Origin: Acidobacteriota bacterium
GTDB lineage: Bacteria > Acidobacteriota > Thermoanaerobaculia > Multivoradales > JAHEKO01
Assembly: GCA_022561975.1 (NCBI GenBank)
Contig: JADFQD010000021.1
Location: 1-33,740 of the forward strand
DNA length: 33,740 bases
Direction: 5' to 3'
Below the pieces are notes generated by a model. The model was not told the origin of the DNA, searched no databases, and saw only the letters and a program-made list of their open reading frames with translations. Shown here one piece after another: positions 23,983 to 32,774 of the stretch. The position numbers and the translations under genes are program-made. The number at the start of each line of letters is the position of its first letter. Within the stretch, counting starts at the first letter, position 1.

Positions 23983-25305
23983 TCAGCTCCTGAAACTACG
24001 AACCACCGGCACGCCCACCGCCACCGCGACAGCCAGCGCGACAACCAACAACAGCGCCTGCCCCGGCGGCGGCTGCCCCAGGGCCCGGGCCCCCGCTCGC
24101 AGCACTCCCGCGGTTCCGAGCAGGAGAGTGACCAGCGTAACCAGCGACATCACGATATTCGATCCCAGACCGTTTGCGGCCCTGCCCATCAAGCTCCTGT
24201 CGCTGACGGCTAGAAGAAGAAACACCGAGACGGCGGGTAGCAGCACTCCATTCAGAGCCTGGGCCATGATGATCACCGGTACCGCCTGCATGCCGGAGAC
24301 ACCAAAAACCAGCCCCACCACGAGTACCCCGCCCCAAACAGAACGGAAACGCCAGGATCTGTCCGCCCAGCGGCGGTCCTCTTCCTTCCCGAAGACACTA
24401 CGCACGGTCATCGCGGCCGCAAGCGGTGCCGTCACCGCCGAGGACAAGCCGGCCGCAAGCAGGCCGGCGCCGAACAGCCCCTGCGCCCGAGGACCGAGAC
24501 GCTCGACCAGAACCCCGGCCAGCGCTTCGAAACCGAAAGCACCCTGGAGCGCCGCGCCGACCACCAGTACGCCCATCGAGATCAGGCCGCCAAACAACAC
24601 GGCCACCGTCAACCCGAACCGCAGCTCCGCGAGGGTCTGGCCGCGCGCGAGCCCCGATCCGAGAAACAGGTTGTAGGGAACGACGGTGGTGCCGACGAGC
24701 GCAAGGGCGAGCAGAGAAGAACCCTCTGGAAGAGCCGGCCGCAGCGCGCCCGCAAAGACCTCCGCCCACGGCGGCGCCAACCGAATCGCCGTCCAGAGGA
24801 AGGCCAAACCCATCGTGGCGACCAGCACGCTGAGTAGTAACGCCACCCGGCGCGGCGAGTTGAAAAAAAGCAAAAGCCCGGCAGCGACCACCGTCGCCAC
24901 TGCAAGACTTCGTGGCGACCACGGCAGGATAAATACCGCACCGGCGACGCCGCCGAGAATGTTGCCGGCCTCGTAGGCGGCGCAGCCCAAGACAACGGCG
25001 CCCAGCACTAGAACGAGAATCGCGCCACGGCGCCAGCCGGCCGGATAACGCAATCGTAGAGCCTCCCCCAGGCTCTTGCCCGATACTACGGTAAGCCGGC
25101 CGCTGGCCTCCTGAAGCACCAAACACGCGATGGTCGAAAACAGTAACGCCCATAGGAGTGCGTAGCCGAAATCGGCACCTGCCGAGGCCGCAGCCGTGAC
25201 GGTGCCGGGACCGATGAACGCCGCGGCGATGATCGACCAAAGCAGCACAGCAGTGAGCCGCTTCATCACGCCGGCCCCGGAAGCATCATTGATATCGGCT
25301 GGCAC
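23983..25305 (-). CDS. Nramp-like membrane transporter lacking canonical metal ligands
   Basis: The 440-residue protein has about eleven membrane segments and Nramp-family layout. TM1 reads 'FIGPGTVTAAASAGADFGYA', so the usual D-P-G-N is G-P-G-T; TM6 reads 'VGTTVVPYNLFLGSG', with Val in place of the metal-binding Met. Classical Mn/Fe transport is therefore doubtful. It starts at a GTG with AGGAG upstream, 26 bases after hyuB. Nramp-like proteins are known next to 5-oxoprolinase genes (B. subtilis ycsG beside ycsF and kipIA), so carriage of 5-oxoproline or a related compound is a reasonable inference. Confidence 0.8.
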   Translation of the reverse strand: MPADINDASGAGVMKRLTAVLLWSIIAAAFIGPGTVTAAASAGADFGYALLWALLFSTIACLVLQEASGRLTVVSGKSLGEALRLRYPAGWRRGAILVLVLGAVVLGCAAYEAGNILGGVAGAVFILPWSPRSLAVATVVAAGLLLFFNSPRRVALLLSVLVATMGLAFLWTAIRLAPPWAEVFAGALRPALPEGSSLLALALVGTTVVPYNLFLGSGLARGQTLAELRFGLTVAVLFGGLISMGVLVVGAALQGAFGFEALAGVLVERLGPRAQGLFGAGLLAAGLSSAVTAPLAAAMTVRSVFGKEEDRRWADRSWRFRSVWGGVLVVGLVFGVSGMQAVPVIIMAQALNGVLLPAVSVFLLLAVSDRSLMGRAANGLGSNIVMSLVTLVTLLLGTAGVLRAGARALGQPPPGQALLLVVALAVAVAVGVPVVRSFRS

Positions 25306-25331
25306 AAACTCCTGGCCATGCGGCGCATACT

Positions 25332-26966
25332 CTACGCGCTCCCCCAGCCGCCGCCGCCCGGGGTCTTCACGACCAGCCGGTCTCCGGGTGCGACCTCACA
25401 GCCGTCCACCGAACTGAGCGCTTGCCGACCGCCGGCGGCGCGTTCGATCCACTGCCGACCCGGCTTCCCATCGGCTCCGCCGGCGACTCCGTAGGGCCCC
25501 TCTTTGCGATGCTGGCTGAGGATCGAAACCGTAAGCGGTTCGAGAAAGACCAACTCGCGCATCAGCCCGTCGCCGCCTCGCCAACCTCCGAGACCCCCGG
25601 AGTCACCTGCCCCCCCGGAGCCGCGCCGGATCGCAAATCGCTCGAGTCTTACCGGGTAACGCTGCTCGAGAATCTCGGGATCGGTGATCGCGGTGTTGGT
25701 CATGTGGGTATGCACTCCGCTGGCGCCTTCGAAGCCCGGTCCGGCGCCGGCGCCGCCGCCGATGGTCTCGTAGTAGGCGAAAGACTCGTTGCCGAAGACA
25801 ACGTTGTTCATTGTGCCCTGGCTGCAGGCTGAAACACGGAGCGCCTTGAGCAGCGTGTCGACGATTCTCTGGCTGGTTTCGACATTGCCGCCGACCACCG
25901 CCGGCGCACGTGACGGATCCTCGGGGAACTCGGGATTCAACATCCCGGTCGGGATGATCAGCTCTACCTCTTCCAGGAGCCCCTCGTTGAGCGGCAGCGG
26001 CTCGTCGATCAGCAACCTGAGCACGTACAGAACGGCGCTGCGCACGATGCCCGGCGTGGCGTTCAAGTTCCCCGGATGAACCCCCGAGCTGCCCGAGAAG
26101 TCGATCACCGTGCGGTCTTCTCCGATCTCGATCGAGACCTTGATCGGCGAGCCGTCGTCGAGGCGCTCCTCGGCGGCGTAGCGGCCGCAGCCGATCTTCG
26201 CCAGAGCCCGCCGGGCGCCTCGAGCCGCCCGGCTCGAGAGTTCTCGCATGAACTGCCGGACCGTTTCCGCGCCATACCGGCTCGCCAGTTCGAGCAGGGC
26301 GGTTTCTCCGCGACGGTTGGCAGCCACCGCGGCCGCAAGATCCGCCAGGTTCTCCTCGATCGAGCGGCTCGGGTAAAGGGCTCCGGCCAGAGCGGAGGCG
26401 ATCGCCGGCCAGTCGAACACGCCTTGCCGAGCAAGAAACGTGGGCGGCAACACCACGCCCTCTTCGGCCAAACAGCTCGCATCCGGTGGCATCGAACCCG
26501 GTCTGGTCCCGCCGATTTCGGCATGGTGCGCCCGATTCGCCACAAACCCGACGACCTCGCTCTTTCCCTCGGCCACCCGCTCGAGCACCACTGGCTCCAA
26601 AACCGCTGGCTCCAAAACCGGCGACTCGAAGACCGGCGTGATCACGGTCACGTCCGGAAGATGAGATCCGCCGAATCCGGGGTGATTGGTGAGCACTACG
26701 TCTCCTGGATGCCAGTCGATCGACTCGGAGACCCGCCGGACGCAGAGCCCGAGGGCTCCCAGGTGCACCGGAATGTGAGGGGCGTTGACCACCAGGCGGC
26801 CGCCGTCGTCGAGCAGAGCACAGGAGAAATCCAGGCGCTCCTTGACGTTCACGGAAACGGCAGTGCGCTGTAGCAACTCGCCCATCTCGGCCACCACTTG
26901 CGCGAATCGATGGGTAAAGAGCTCTAGTGCTATGGGATTGGCCGGATCGTGTGAATCGTGCGGCAT
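25332..26966 (-). CDS. hyuB: Hydantoinase B / 5-oxoprolinase subunit B
   Basis: This 544-residue protein is a classic HyuB: 'ERLDFSCALLDDGGRLV' and 'NAPHIPVHLGALG', 'GDVVLTNHPGFGGSHLPDVT', 'VGFVANRAHHAEIGGTRPGS' and the C-terminal 'PGGGGWGSA'. With HyuA it forms the ATP-dependent ring-opening enzyme acting on 5-oxoproline, hydantoins or similar lactams. The ATG at 26966 overlaps the hyuA stop (ATGA); a longer open frame upstream is non-homologous. The Nramp-like gene follows by 26 bases. Which ring substrate is used cannot be told from the sequence. Confidence 0.93.
   Translation of the reverse strand: MPHDSHDPANPIALELFTHRFAQVVAEMGELLQRTAVSVNVKERLDFSCALLDDGGRLVVNAPHIPVHLGALGLCVRRVSESIDWHPGDVVLTNHPGFGGSHLPDVTVITPVFESPVLEPAVLEPVVLERVAEGKSEVVGFVANRAHHAEIGGTRPGSMPPDASCLAEEGVVLPPTFLARQGVFDWPAIASALAGALYPSRSIEENLADLAAAVAANRRGETALLELASRYGAETVRQFMRELSSRAARGARRALAKIGCGRYAAEERLDDGSPIKVSIEIGEDRTVIDFSGSSGVHPGNLNATPGIVRSAVLYVLRLLIDEPLPLNEGLLEEVELIIPTGMLNPEFPEDPSRAPAVVGGNVETSQRIVDTLLKALRVSACSQGTMNNVVFGNESFAYYETIGGGAGAGPGFEGASGVHTHMTNTAITDPEILEQRYPVRLERFAIRRGSGGAGDSGGLGGWRGGDGLMRELVFLEPLTVSILSQHRKEGPYGVAGGADGKPGRQWIERAAGGRQALSSVDGCEVAPGDRLVVKTPGGGGWGSA
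26591..26620 (-). repeat. Exact 15-bp tandem repeat inside hyuB
   Basis: CTGGCTCCAAAACCG occurs twice back to back, with weaker copies on each side. It encodes a V-L-E-P run ('SPVLEPAVLEPVVLE') in a surface loop where HyuB proteins are normally shorter, so it looks like a replication-slippage insertion that keeps frame. Confidence 0.75.
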
Positions 26967-29266
26967 CAGGATGCTCGCTCCAGAACCAAGCCGCCGACGC
27001 GATCGACATGAGCTCGCCAGCGATTCTCGACGACCGTCACCGTGTGGCTCTCGACAATCAAGCACGGCCCCGCCGCGTGCTCTTGCGGAGTGAGCTGCTC
27101 GCGCTCGAAGACCGGCGCCTCGACCCAAGCCGATCCGTCCCAGAAGCTCTGCGCCAGCCTCGGCGCAGGGCGGGTCCTCTCGCCGGCGCTCGCCTCGGCG
27201 CAGGCCCGAGGAGTCTGAGAGGTCTCGGCGGCAACCGAACGCATCGCCAGGCGCAGGCTCTCGACCTCGGGAATCCGGCTTTCCGGCAAGTAGCCGTAGC
27301 GGGCGAGGTAGCCCTTCTCGAACGCCGCGACCAGTTCGCTTTCGGAACCGGGACCGGAGCTGTCTTCAGACCAGCCGACTGCGAGCGTCGACTCCTGCCC
27401 TTGATAGCGCAGGAAGACGGTGCGGGGTCCGGCTTCGATCGCGCTCTCGGCAACTCCTTCTTGCTCGAGTGCCGCCCGAGCTTCGGCACTCATTGCCTCG
27501 AACATGTCGCCCAACCGTACCGCCACCTCCGCCAGCGACTCGAGTACCTGCCTTTCGGCCCAGCGTTCGAGGCGCCCCTCGTTGAGGCCCAGTGCGGATA
27601 GGAGCGCGCCGTCCTCCGGAATCAGCACACGCCGGATCCCCAACAGCTCGGCAACCGCAGCCGCGTGCTGCGCACCGGCGCCTCCGAAAGCAACCAAGGT
27701 GTATTCAGAGGGGTCATAGCCGCGGCGAATGGAGATGGCACGGATCGCACCAGCCATCCGCTCGTTGGCGAGCGCCAGAAAGCCGGTCAGGAAAGCGTCT
27801 CTGTCGGTAGCGGCATCGGCAGGCGCCCCGCTCGCGTCTCCGAAGTCAGCGAAGCCACCTACGGCATCCGCCCCTACTTCTCCGGCCCGCTGGGCGGCCG
27901 CCTTCGAATCGATGCGAAAAGGAAATCGCGACGGCACCAGGCGACCGAGCAGCAGGTTGACGTCGGTCAAGGTCAGAGGACCCCCACGGCCGTAGCAGGC
28001 CGGGCCGGGTTCGGCGCCCGCACTCTCGGGTCCGACCCGGACACGGCCATCCTTGAAGGCGCAGATCGAACCGCCTCCCGCGGCCACGGTTTCGACCGCG
28101 ATCGAGGGCGACAGAAGCCGGACTGGGCCGACCACGGTTTCGTTCCGCAACTCGAGTTCTCCGTCAAAACGGCTGACGTCGGTCGAGGTGCCGCCCATGT
28201 CGAAGGCCAGGATCCGCTCGTAGGCGGAACGTCGGCCCGCGGCGACGGCGCCCACTGCACCGGCCGCCGGTCCGGACAGCAGGCTGTCCTTGGGCCGGTA
28301 TTCGGCCGCGCGCACCAGTCCGCCGGCGCTGGTCATGACGTGCAAGCTTCTCGGCTCGAGCCTCCCCGTCACCCCTTCGAGATAGCTCCCCAAAATCTCC
28401 GCCAGGTAGGCATCGACGAGCGCAGTCTGTGCCCGAGGAACGATCCTGATCCGGCGGCTCAGATCCGAGGAACGCGACACGTGTCGGAAGCCCGCGGCCG
28501 CGAGCGTTCGAGCGGCGCGATCCTCATGGCTCGAGTTGCGAAACGAGTGCATGAAGGCGATCGCCGCGGAGTGGAAGCCGGCGCCGACCAGCCGCTCGGC
28601 TTCGGCTGCGAGCGATCTCTCGTCCAGCTCACGCAAGACGGTTCCCGATGAGTTCAAGCGCTCTTCCACCTCTACGACCACAGCGTAGAGCGGCTCGGGT
28701 TTGCGGATATCGAGAGCGAAGAGCTCCGGCCTCTGCTGATTGCCGATCTCCAAGAGATCTCCGAAGCCGCGGGTAACGAACATCGCCACGCGCGCGCCTT
28801 TGCGCTCGAGCAGAGCATTGGTGCCCTGCGTCGTCGCGAGCCGAAGCGCCACCGGCGGCAGGGTCCGGCCGGGCGGGGTTCCGGTGATCCATCGAATCGC
28901 CACGACCGCGGCGTCTTCCGGCGATTGCAGCACGACTTCGGCACCGACGGCCACCACGGCACCCGGCGCTACCCCGGCTACCGAAACCGGCTCGGCCAGT
29001 TCGAGACGATTGCCAACGGATCCGGCGATTTCGATCGCTTCGCCGGCGACCGCCATTGTCCAGCCTTCGAAGAATCCATCGACAAAGTTCTGCGAGCCTG
29101 CGAGCACCACCGCGTGCGGAGAGGGCCGCTCGCCGATCACCATCCGTAGAGCGCCCGATGACAGCACCTTGGCTCGAAACTGCCGCCCCTCGGGATCGAC
29201 TCCCAGGCAGTCGGTAAATGTGCCGCCGGTGTCGACGGCGATCCGCCACGCCGGCTCGCCAGCCAC
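26966..29266 (-). CDS. hyuA: Hydantoinase A / 5-oxoprolinase subunit A (ATP-binding)
   Basis: The 766-residue product has the HyuA N-terminal domain 'RIAVDTGGTFTDCLGVD', the nucleotide-binding 'LAFDMGGTSTDVSRFDGE', and 'AAGGGSICAF', 'GPESAGAEPGPACYGRGG' and 'EYTLVAFGGAGAQHAAAVAE'. It phosphorylates the ring amide so that HyuB can complete hydrolysis. The start is GTG, six bases after the DUF4126 stop; the ribosome-binding site is weak and translation is probably coupled. Length is near the upper end for HyuA because of Ala/Glu-rich insertions (for example about 435-465). Confidence 0.93.
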   Translation of the reverse strand: MAGEPAWRIAVDTGGTFTDCLGVDPEGRQFRAKVLSSGALRMVIGERPSPHAVVLAGSQNFVDGFFEGWTMAVAGEAIEIAGSVGNRLELAEPVSVAGVAPGAVVAVGAEVVLQSPEDAAVVAIRWITGTPPGRTLPPVALRLATTQGTNALLERKGARVAMFVTRGFGDLLEIGNQQRPELFALDIRKPEPLYAVVVEVEERLNSSGTVLRELDERSLAAEAERLVGAGFHSAAIAFMHSFRNSSHEDRAARTLAAAGFRHVSRSSDLSRRIRIVPRAQTALVDAYLAEILGSYLEGVTGRLEPRSLHVMTSAGGLVRAAEYRPKDSLLSGPAAGAVGAVAAGRRSAYERILAFDMGGTSTDVSRFDGELELRNETVVGPVRLLSPSIAVETVAAGGGSICAFKDGRVRVGPESAGAEPGPACYGRGGPLTLTDVNLLLGRLVPSRFPFRIDSKAAAQRAGEVGADAVGGFADFGDASGAPADAATDRDAFLTGFLALANERMAGAIRAISIRRGYDPSEYTLVAFGGAGAQHAAAVAELLGIRRVLIPEDGALLSALGLNEGRLERWAERQVLESLAEVAVRLGDMFEAMSAEARAALEQEGVAESAIEAGPRTVFLRYQGQESTLAVGWSEDSSGPGSESELVAAFEKGYLARYGYLPESRIPEVESLRLAMRSVAAETSQTPRACAEASAGERTRPAPRLAQSFWDGSAWVEAPVFEREQLTPQEHAAGPCLIVESHTVTVVENRWRAHVDRVGGLVLERAS

Positions 29267-29272
29267 CTGCCG

Positions 29273-29833
29273 TTACGCCGTTCTGCGGCGCCGGCCGGCC
29301 AAACGAGAGGTCACGAAAGCCAGAAAAAGGATGACCACAGCGATCGCCACCAGCGGCGCGACGATCGCGAGGAGCGACAGCACCAAGGAGCCGCCGGCTT
29401 CGGCGGTCGAGACGATGGGATTACCGAAACCGGCCGTGGTCAGCATCGAAACGCCCCTGGTTCCCGTGGTCACGACCTGCACCGCACCGGCGAGCCCACC
29501 GCCGGCGATCACCGCCATCGTCCATTTCAGATAGGGATCCATTCCGGTAATCACCGACGCCGAGGCCACGACGCCGGCCACGACGGCTGCCGGGGAGGCG
29601 ACGATGTCGAGCAGATGATCGACCCAGGGGATGTAGTAGGCCGCGATCTCGAGAACCGTGGCGGCGATCAAGGTGATCAGTACGGGGGTCGATGCGATCC
29701 AGTCGAAACTGCCGGACACGGAAAGATGACCGGAATGACTGGCTGCGCTGATCACCAGCAGCGGAACGAACACCCGGAATCCACAGGCCGCAGCGAGCCC
29801 CAGGCCCAGGGCGATGCTCAGTGCCGCTTCCAT
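29273..29833 (-). CDS. DUF4126 membrane protein
   Basis: This 186-residue integral membrane protein has four or five hydrophobic segments. 'GLGLAAACGFRVFVPLLVIS', 'YYIPWVDHLLDIVASPAAVV' and 'TTAGFGNPIVSTAEAGGS' are the conserved blocks of the DUF4126 family. The function is unknown. It lies 39 bases after rpiB and six before hyuA, inside the same likely transcript. A basic tail (AGRRRRTA) should be cytoplasmic. Confidence 0.85.
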   Translation of the reverse strand: MEAALSIALGLGLAAACGFRVFVPLLVISAASHSGHLSVSGSFDWIASTPVLITLIAATVLEIAAYYIPWVDHLLDIVASPAAVVAGVVASASVITGMDPYLKWTMAVIAGGGLAGAVQVVTTGTRGVSMLTTAGFGNPIVSTAEAGGSLVLSLLAIVAPLVAIAVVILFLAFVTSRLAGRRRRTA

Positions 29834-29872
29834 GCAGGCTATTCTAGCAAAGTGATCGCGTGTCCCCGACTT

Positions 29873-30301
29873 CTACTGGTCGAGCATTTCGATCCGGGCG
29901 GCGTGACGACCGCCCTCAAACAGCGTCTGGAGCCAGATGTCCACCATGGATTCGACCAGATCCCAGGGCAGTAACCGCTCGCCGATCGAGATCATGTTGG
30001 CGTCGTTATGCTCGCGGGACAACCGTGCCGTCTCTTCGCTCCAAACCAGGGCGCAGCGGGCCCCCTTGACCCGGTTGGCGGACATCGCCTCACCATTGCC
30101 CGAACCGCCGAGAACAATGCCGCGCTCGGCTTCGCCGGCGGCAACCGCCTCGGCCGCCGGGCGGATGAACTTCGGGTAGTCGACCGATTCGGTCGAATCG
30201 GTGCCGAAGTCGACGACTTCATGGCCGCGAGCCTCCAGAAGCACCATCAGTCTCTGCTTGTACTTGTAGCCGGCGTGGTCCGAGGCGAGGGCGATCTTCA
30301 T
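29873..30301 (-). CDS. rpiB: Ribose-5-phosphate isomerase B
   Basis: The 142-residue product begins 'MKIALASDHAGYKYKQ' and interconverts ribose-5-phosphate and ribulose-5-phosphate in the pentose phosphate pathway. Residues 65-71 read GGSGNGE: this is the actinobacterial/mycobacterial-type active site where Glu is the base, rather than the Cys of E. coli RpiB. 'SEETARLSREHNDANMISIG' gives the His/Asn phosphate site. The ATG follows the murJ stop directly (TAG-ATG), with a GGAG inside the murJ end. Confidence 0.93.
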   Translation of the reverse strand: MKIALASDHAGYKYKQRLMVLLEARGHEVVDFGTDSTESVDYPKFIRPAAEAVAAGEAERGIVLGGSGNGEAMSANRVKGARCALVWSEETARLSREHNDANMISIGERLLPWDLVESMVDIWLQTLFEGGRHAARIEMLDQ

Positions 30302-32038
30302 CTAGGTGTCTCCTGACGGTCCTGACGGTCCTGACGGCTTCTGGCGGCGGCGCCGGCTGAGGAGGCTGGTGACATCTCGGACTTCGGGAACACGCTGAAG
30401 TCCGGCCAGCGCGAGGTAGGTCAAAGCATAGCCGGACACCACCACCGCAGCCGCCGGCACCGAATTCCAGCCACGACACACGAACCACAGAGCCGTGCCC
30501 ACGGCCAGCGCGACCAACGAGCGCCCATAGGCGGCGCCGACAAAAGCCAAGGGCCAGCGAAACGTCATGCCCAGACGGCGCAGCTTCCCTCGAAGACTCG
30601 CCCACTCGAACCAGGCCGCAATCGCCGAGCCGGTGGCAAGACCTACGGCCCCGAGCTTGAGCAGATCGCCCTTGGGCCCGGCAGTTGCGACCACCGAGCC
30701 GACTCCGAAGCGGTCCAGCCAAAACATCAGCGCCGTGCCCAGCGACAGCGACAGCGCGATTCGAGCCACGGCAATTCGAGCCGGCGTTCGGGTGTCACCC
30801 GTGGCATAGAAGACGTTGGTCAGCATGCGTGACCAGGCAGTCGCCAAAAGCCCGAGCGCGTAGGCCGCGAGGATGAAGTACACCAGCCAGTTATCGGCGA
30901 CTTGGAACTCGCCTCGACGGTAGAGCGCGGCCACGATCAGGAATCCGAAGGCGCAGTATCCGACCTGGGTGGGCACGACGAAAAACGAGATCCGGCGAAT
31001 GGCCGACAGCGTCCGGCGTTGAGAGTCGTTCTTGGTGCCCGCCCCACGTGACAACTCCGGCAGCTCGGCGGCCGCGATCGACAGGGCGAAAAGAGAGATC
31101 GGCAGAAGGTAGAGAACCTGCGCGTTGCCCAGGCCGCTGACCGCCCCTTGGACCAACCAGGAGGCCAGAAACAATTCGACGTAACTCGACAGTTGGGCGG
31201 CGCCGCGAGCGGCCATGACCGGCGCGAAGTTCATGAACGCTTCCCTCACGCCTTCGACGGAACGGGACAGAGAAACCCTGAATCCGGAGAGTGCTCGCCA
31301 GGCAGCCGGCCACTGGACTAGGAACTGGAGCGCGCCGCCGACCAGCCCGCCCCAGAAGGCGGCCACCAAGACCCGGTTCTGCAGGGCCACTGGCGGCCCG
31401 CCCATCGCCGCCTGCGATCCCACGTTTGGGACGCTCAGAAAGCTCCAGCCGGCATAGAGGAGGGCTCCTATGATCGAAGCGTTCCAGATCACCGGAGCGA
31501 AGTACGGCAGAAAAAACTTGCGGTGACTGTTGAGGACACCCAGAGTCCAGGCGGCAAGCGCCAGGAAGGCAGTGGCCGGGAAGAGGATCCGGACGCCGGT
31601 GACTGCGAATTCGAAACGGTCGATCGTCATCTCGCCGGCTGCCACGCGCGCAGCGTCGCCCAGATATCCGGGAGTCAACATCGCGACCAAGGGTCGCGCC
31701 AGCAGCACCCCGGCAAGAGCGATCGCGCAGACCACCGCCAGCAACAAACCGAAAACGGCACCCGCGAACCGGCCGGCCTCCTGTCTGCGACCCTCTCCCA
31801 GGAAACGCGAATAGATCGGGATAAAAGCTGCCGAGAGAGTCTGCTCGCCGAGCAGGTTCTGGATCAGGTTGGTAGCGCGAAAGGCACTTCGAAGAACGTC
31901 GGCATGAGGACCGACGCCGAAGAAGAAAGCCACCACCGCTTCGCGCATCAAGCCGAATAGGCGGCTACTCAAGATTCCGGCGCCAATCCGAGCTGCGCCA
32001 CCGAGGCCGTACCGGTTCTGGTCCTTCTCCGCACTCAC
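30302..32038 (-). CDS. murJ: Lipid II flippase MurJ
   Basis: The ~578-residue polytopic protein has about 14 membrane segments and is needed to flip the peptidoglycan precursor. 'LSSRLFGLMREAVVAFFFG', 'LLGEQTLSAAFIPIYSRFLG', 'FLALAAWTLGVLNSHRKFFL' and 'LLATAWSRMLTNVFYATGDT' are MurJ hallmarks. I placed the start at GTG 32038 because it gives the usual short N-terminus before the first helix; TTG 32059 is the alternative and neither has a strong ribosome-binding site. The 3' end carries a 9-bp repeat and runs straight into rpiB. Confidence 0.92.
   Translation of the reverse strand: MSAEKDQNRYGLGGAARIGAGILSSRLFGLMREAVVAFFFGVGPHADVLRSAFRATNLIQNLLGEQTLSAAFIPIYSRFLGEGRRQEAGRFAGAVFGLLLAVVCAIALAGVLLARPLVAMLTPGYLGDAARVAAGEMTIDRFEFAVTGVRILFPATAFLALAAWTLGVLNSHRKFFLPYFAPVIWNASIIGALLYAGWSFLSVPNVGSQAAMGGPPVALQNRVLVAAFWGGLVGGALQFLVQWPAAWRALSGFRVSLSRSVEGVREAFMNFAPVMAARGAAQLSSYVELFLASWLVQGAVSGLGNAQVLYLLPISLFALSIAAAELPELSRGAGTKNDSQRRTLSAIRRISFFVVPTQVGYCAFGFLIVAALYRRGEFQVADNWLVYFILAAYALGLLATAWSRMLTNVFYATGDTRTPARIAVARIALSLSLGTALMFWLDRFGVGSVVATAGPKGDLLKLGAVGLATGSAIAAWFEWASLRGKLRRLGMTFRWPLAFVGAAYGRSLVALAVGTALWFVCRGWNSVPAAAVVVSGYALTYLALAGLQRVPEVRDVTSLLSRRRRQKPSGPSGPSGDT
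30311..30337 (-). repeat. Three 9-bp tandem repeats at the murJ 3' end
   Basis: TCCTGACGG is repeated three times exactly, encoding a P-S-G repeat (PSGPSGPSG) in the cytoplasmic tail just before the stop. A small slippage-prone repeat. Confidence 0.85.
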
Positions 32039-32073
32039 GCCATGTGGAAGATACAACAAGAGGAGGCACCATC

Positions 32074-32098
32074 GGGGACACCTTTCCTAGGTGTCCCC
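32074..32098. repeat. Perfect hairpin in the murJ-fmdB divergent region (REP-like)
   Basis: GGGGACACCT, loop TTCCT, AGGTGTCCCC: a perfect 10-bp stem. It lies upstream of murJ on one strand and of the zinc-ribbon gene on the other. The GGGGACACC core resembles hairpins moved by REP-associated (IS200-like) transposases; an operator is the other option. Confidence 0.6.
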
Positions 32099-32209
32099 TC
32101 CCGACTGGTTTTCGAAGCCCTCTATCCCAGTCGCCCGCCGCCGCACACCCAAATCGCAGGTCCCGCGCAGCGGGTGATCTTCCGGTCCCCTGCCTGCTAC
32201 GATTCGAGC

Positions 32210-32725
32210 GTGCCGATTTACGAGTTCTATTGCGCCGACTGCAACGCGCTCCTCAACTTCTTCTCCTCACGTATCGATACCGAGACGCGGCCGGACTGCC
32301 CGAAGTGTGAACGCAAACAGCTCGAACGCCGCCCGGCCCGCTTTGCCACCCTGCGGCACGGCAGCCGGAAAGAGGACAGCGATCCGTTCGACGAACTCGA
32401 TGATGCGGCGCTCGAACGGGCGATGGAGGGCATGGCCGGCGAGCTCGAAGCACTCGGCGACAGCGAGGATCCGCGACAGTTTGCCAGGGTCCTGCGCAAA
32501 ATGGGACACACCACCGGTCTCGAAATGGGGCCCAAAATGGAAGAGCTTCTCGGGCGACTGGAGTCCGGCGCCGACCTGGATGACCTCGAAGATGAAATGG
32601 CCGCGGTGGACGGTAACGGCGATGGCGATGGCGACGACTTCGAGGACTACTTCCGCCTCAAGAAAAAGCTGGCCGCTCTGCGTAACAAACGTCCCCGAGT
32701 CGACAAAGAACTCTATTTTCTGTGA
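32210..32725 (+). CDS. FmdB-type zinc-ribbon protein with acidic helical tail
   Basis: A GTG at 32210 starts (M)PIYEFYCADC, the invariant opening of the FmdB/CxxC_CXXC family. The ribbon uses Cys8, Cys11, Cys30 and Cys33 (CPKC). The remaining ~135 residues are acidic and helical, with 'DPRQFARVLRKMGHTTGLEM', a Gly/Asp run (GNGDGDGDD) and the end 'RVDKELYFL'. Such tailed forms occur in several bacterial groups; function is unknown, though regulation is often assumed. The open frame extends upstream to 32042 without homology. The gene precedes the Sir2 gene by 49 bases on the same strand. Confidence 0.85.
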   Translation: MPIYEFYCADCNALLNFFSSRIDTETRPDCPKCERKQLERRPARFATLRHGSRKEDSDPFDELDDAALERAMEGMAGELEALGDSEDPRQFARVLRKMGHTTGLEMGPKMEELLGRLESGADLDDLEDEMAAVDGNGDGDGDDFEDYFRLKKKLAALRNKRPRVDKELYFL

Positions 32726-32774
32726 GCCTGTGAAGACCGATCGGGAGGTCCCCGAGGCCTGCTATCCTGGAGCG

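Noticed and set aside
23983-25305. MntH-type manganese transporter
   Set aside because: D-P-G-N and the TM6 Met are both missing.
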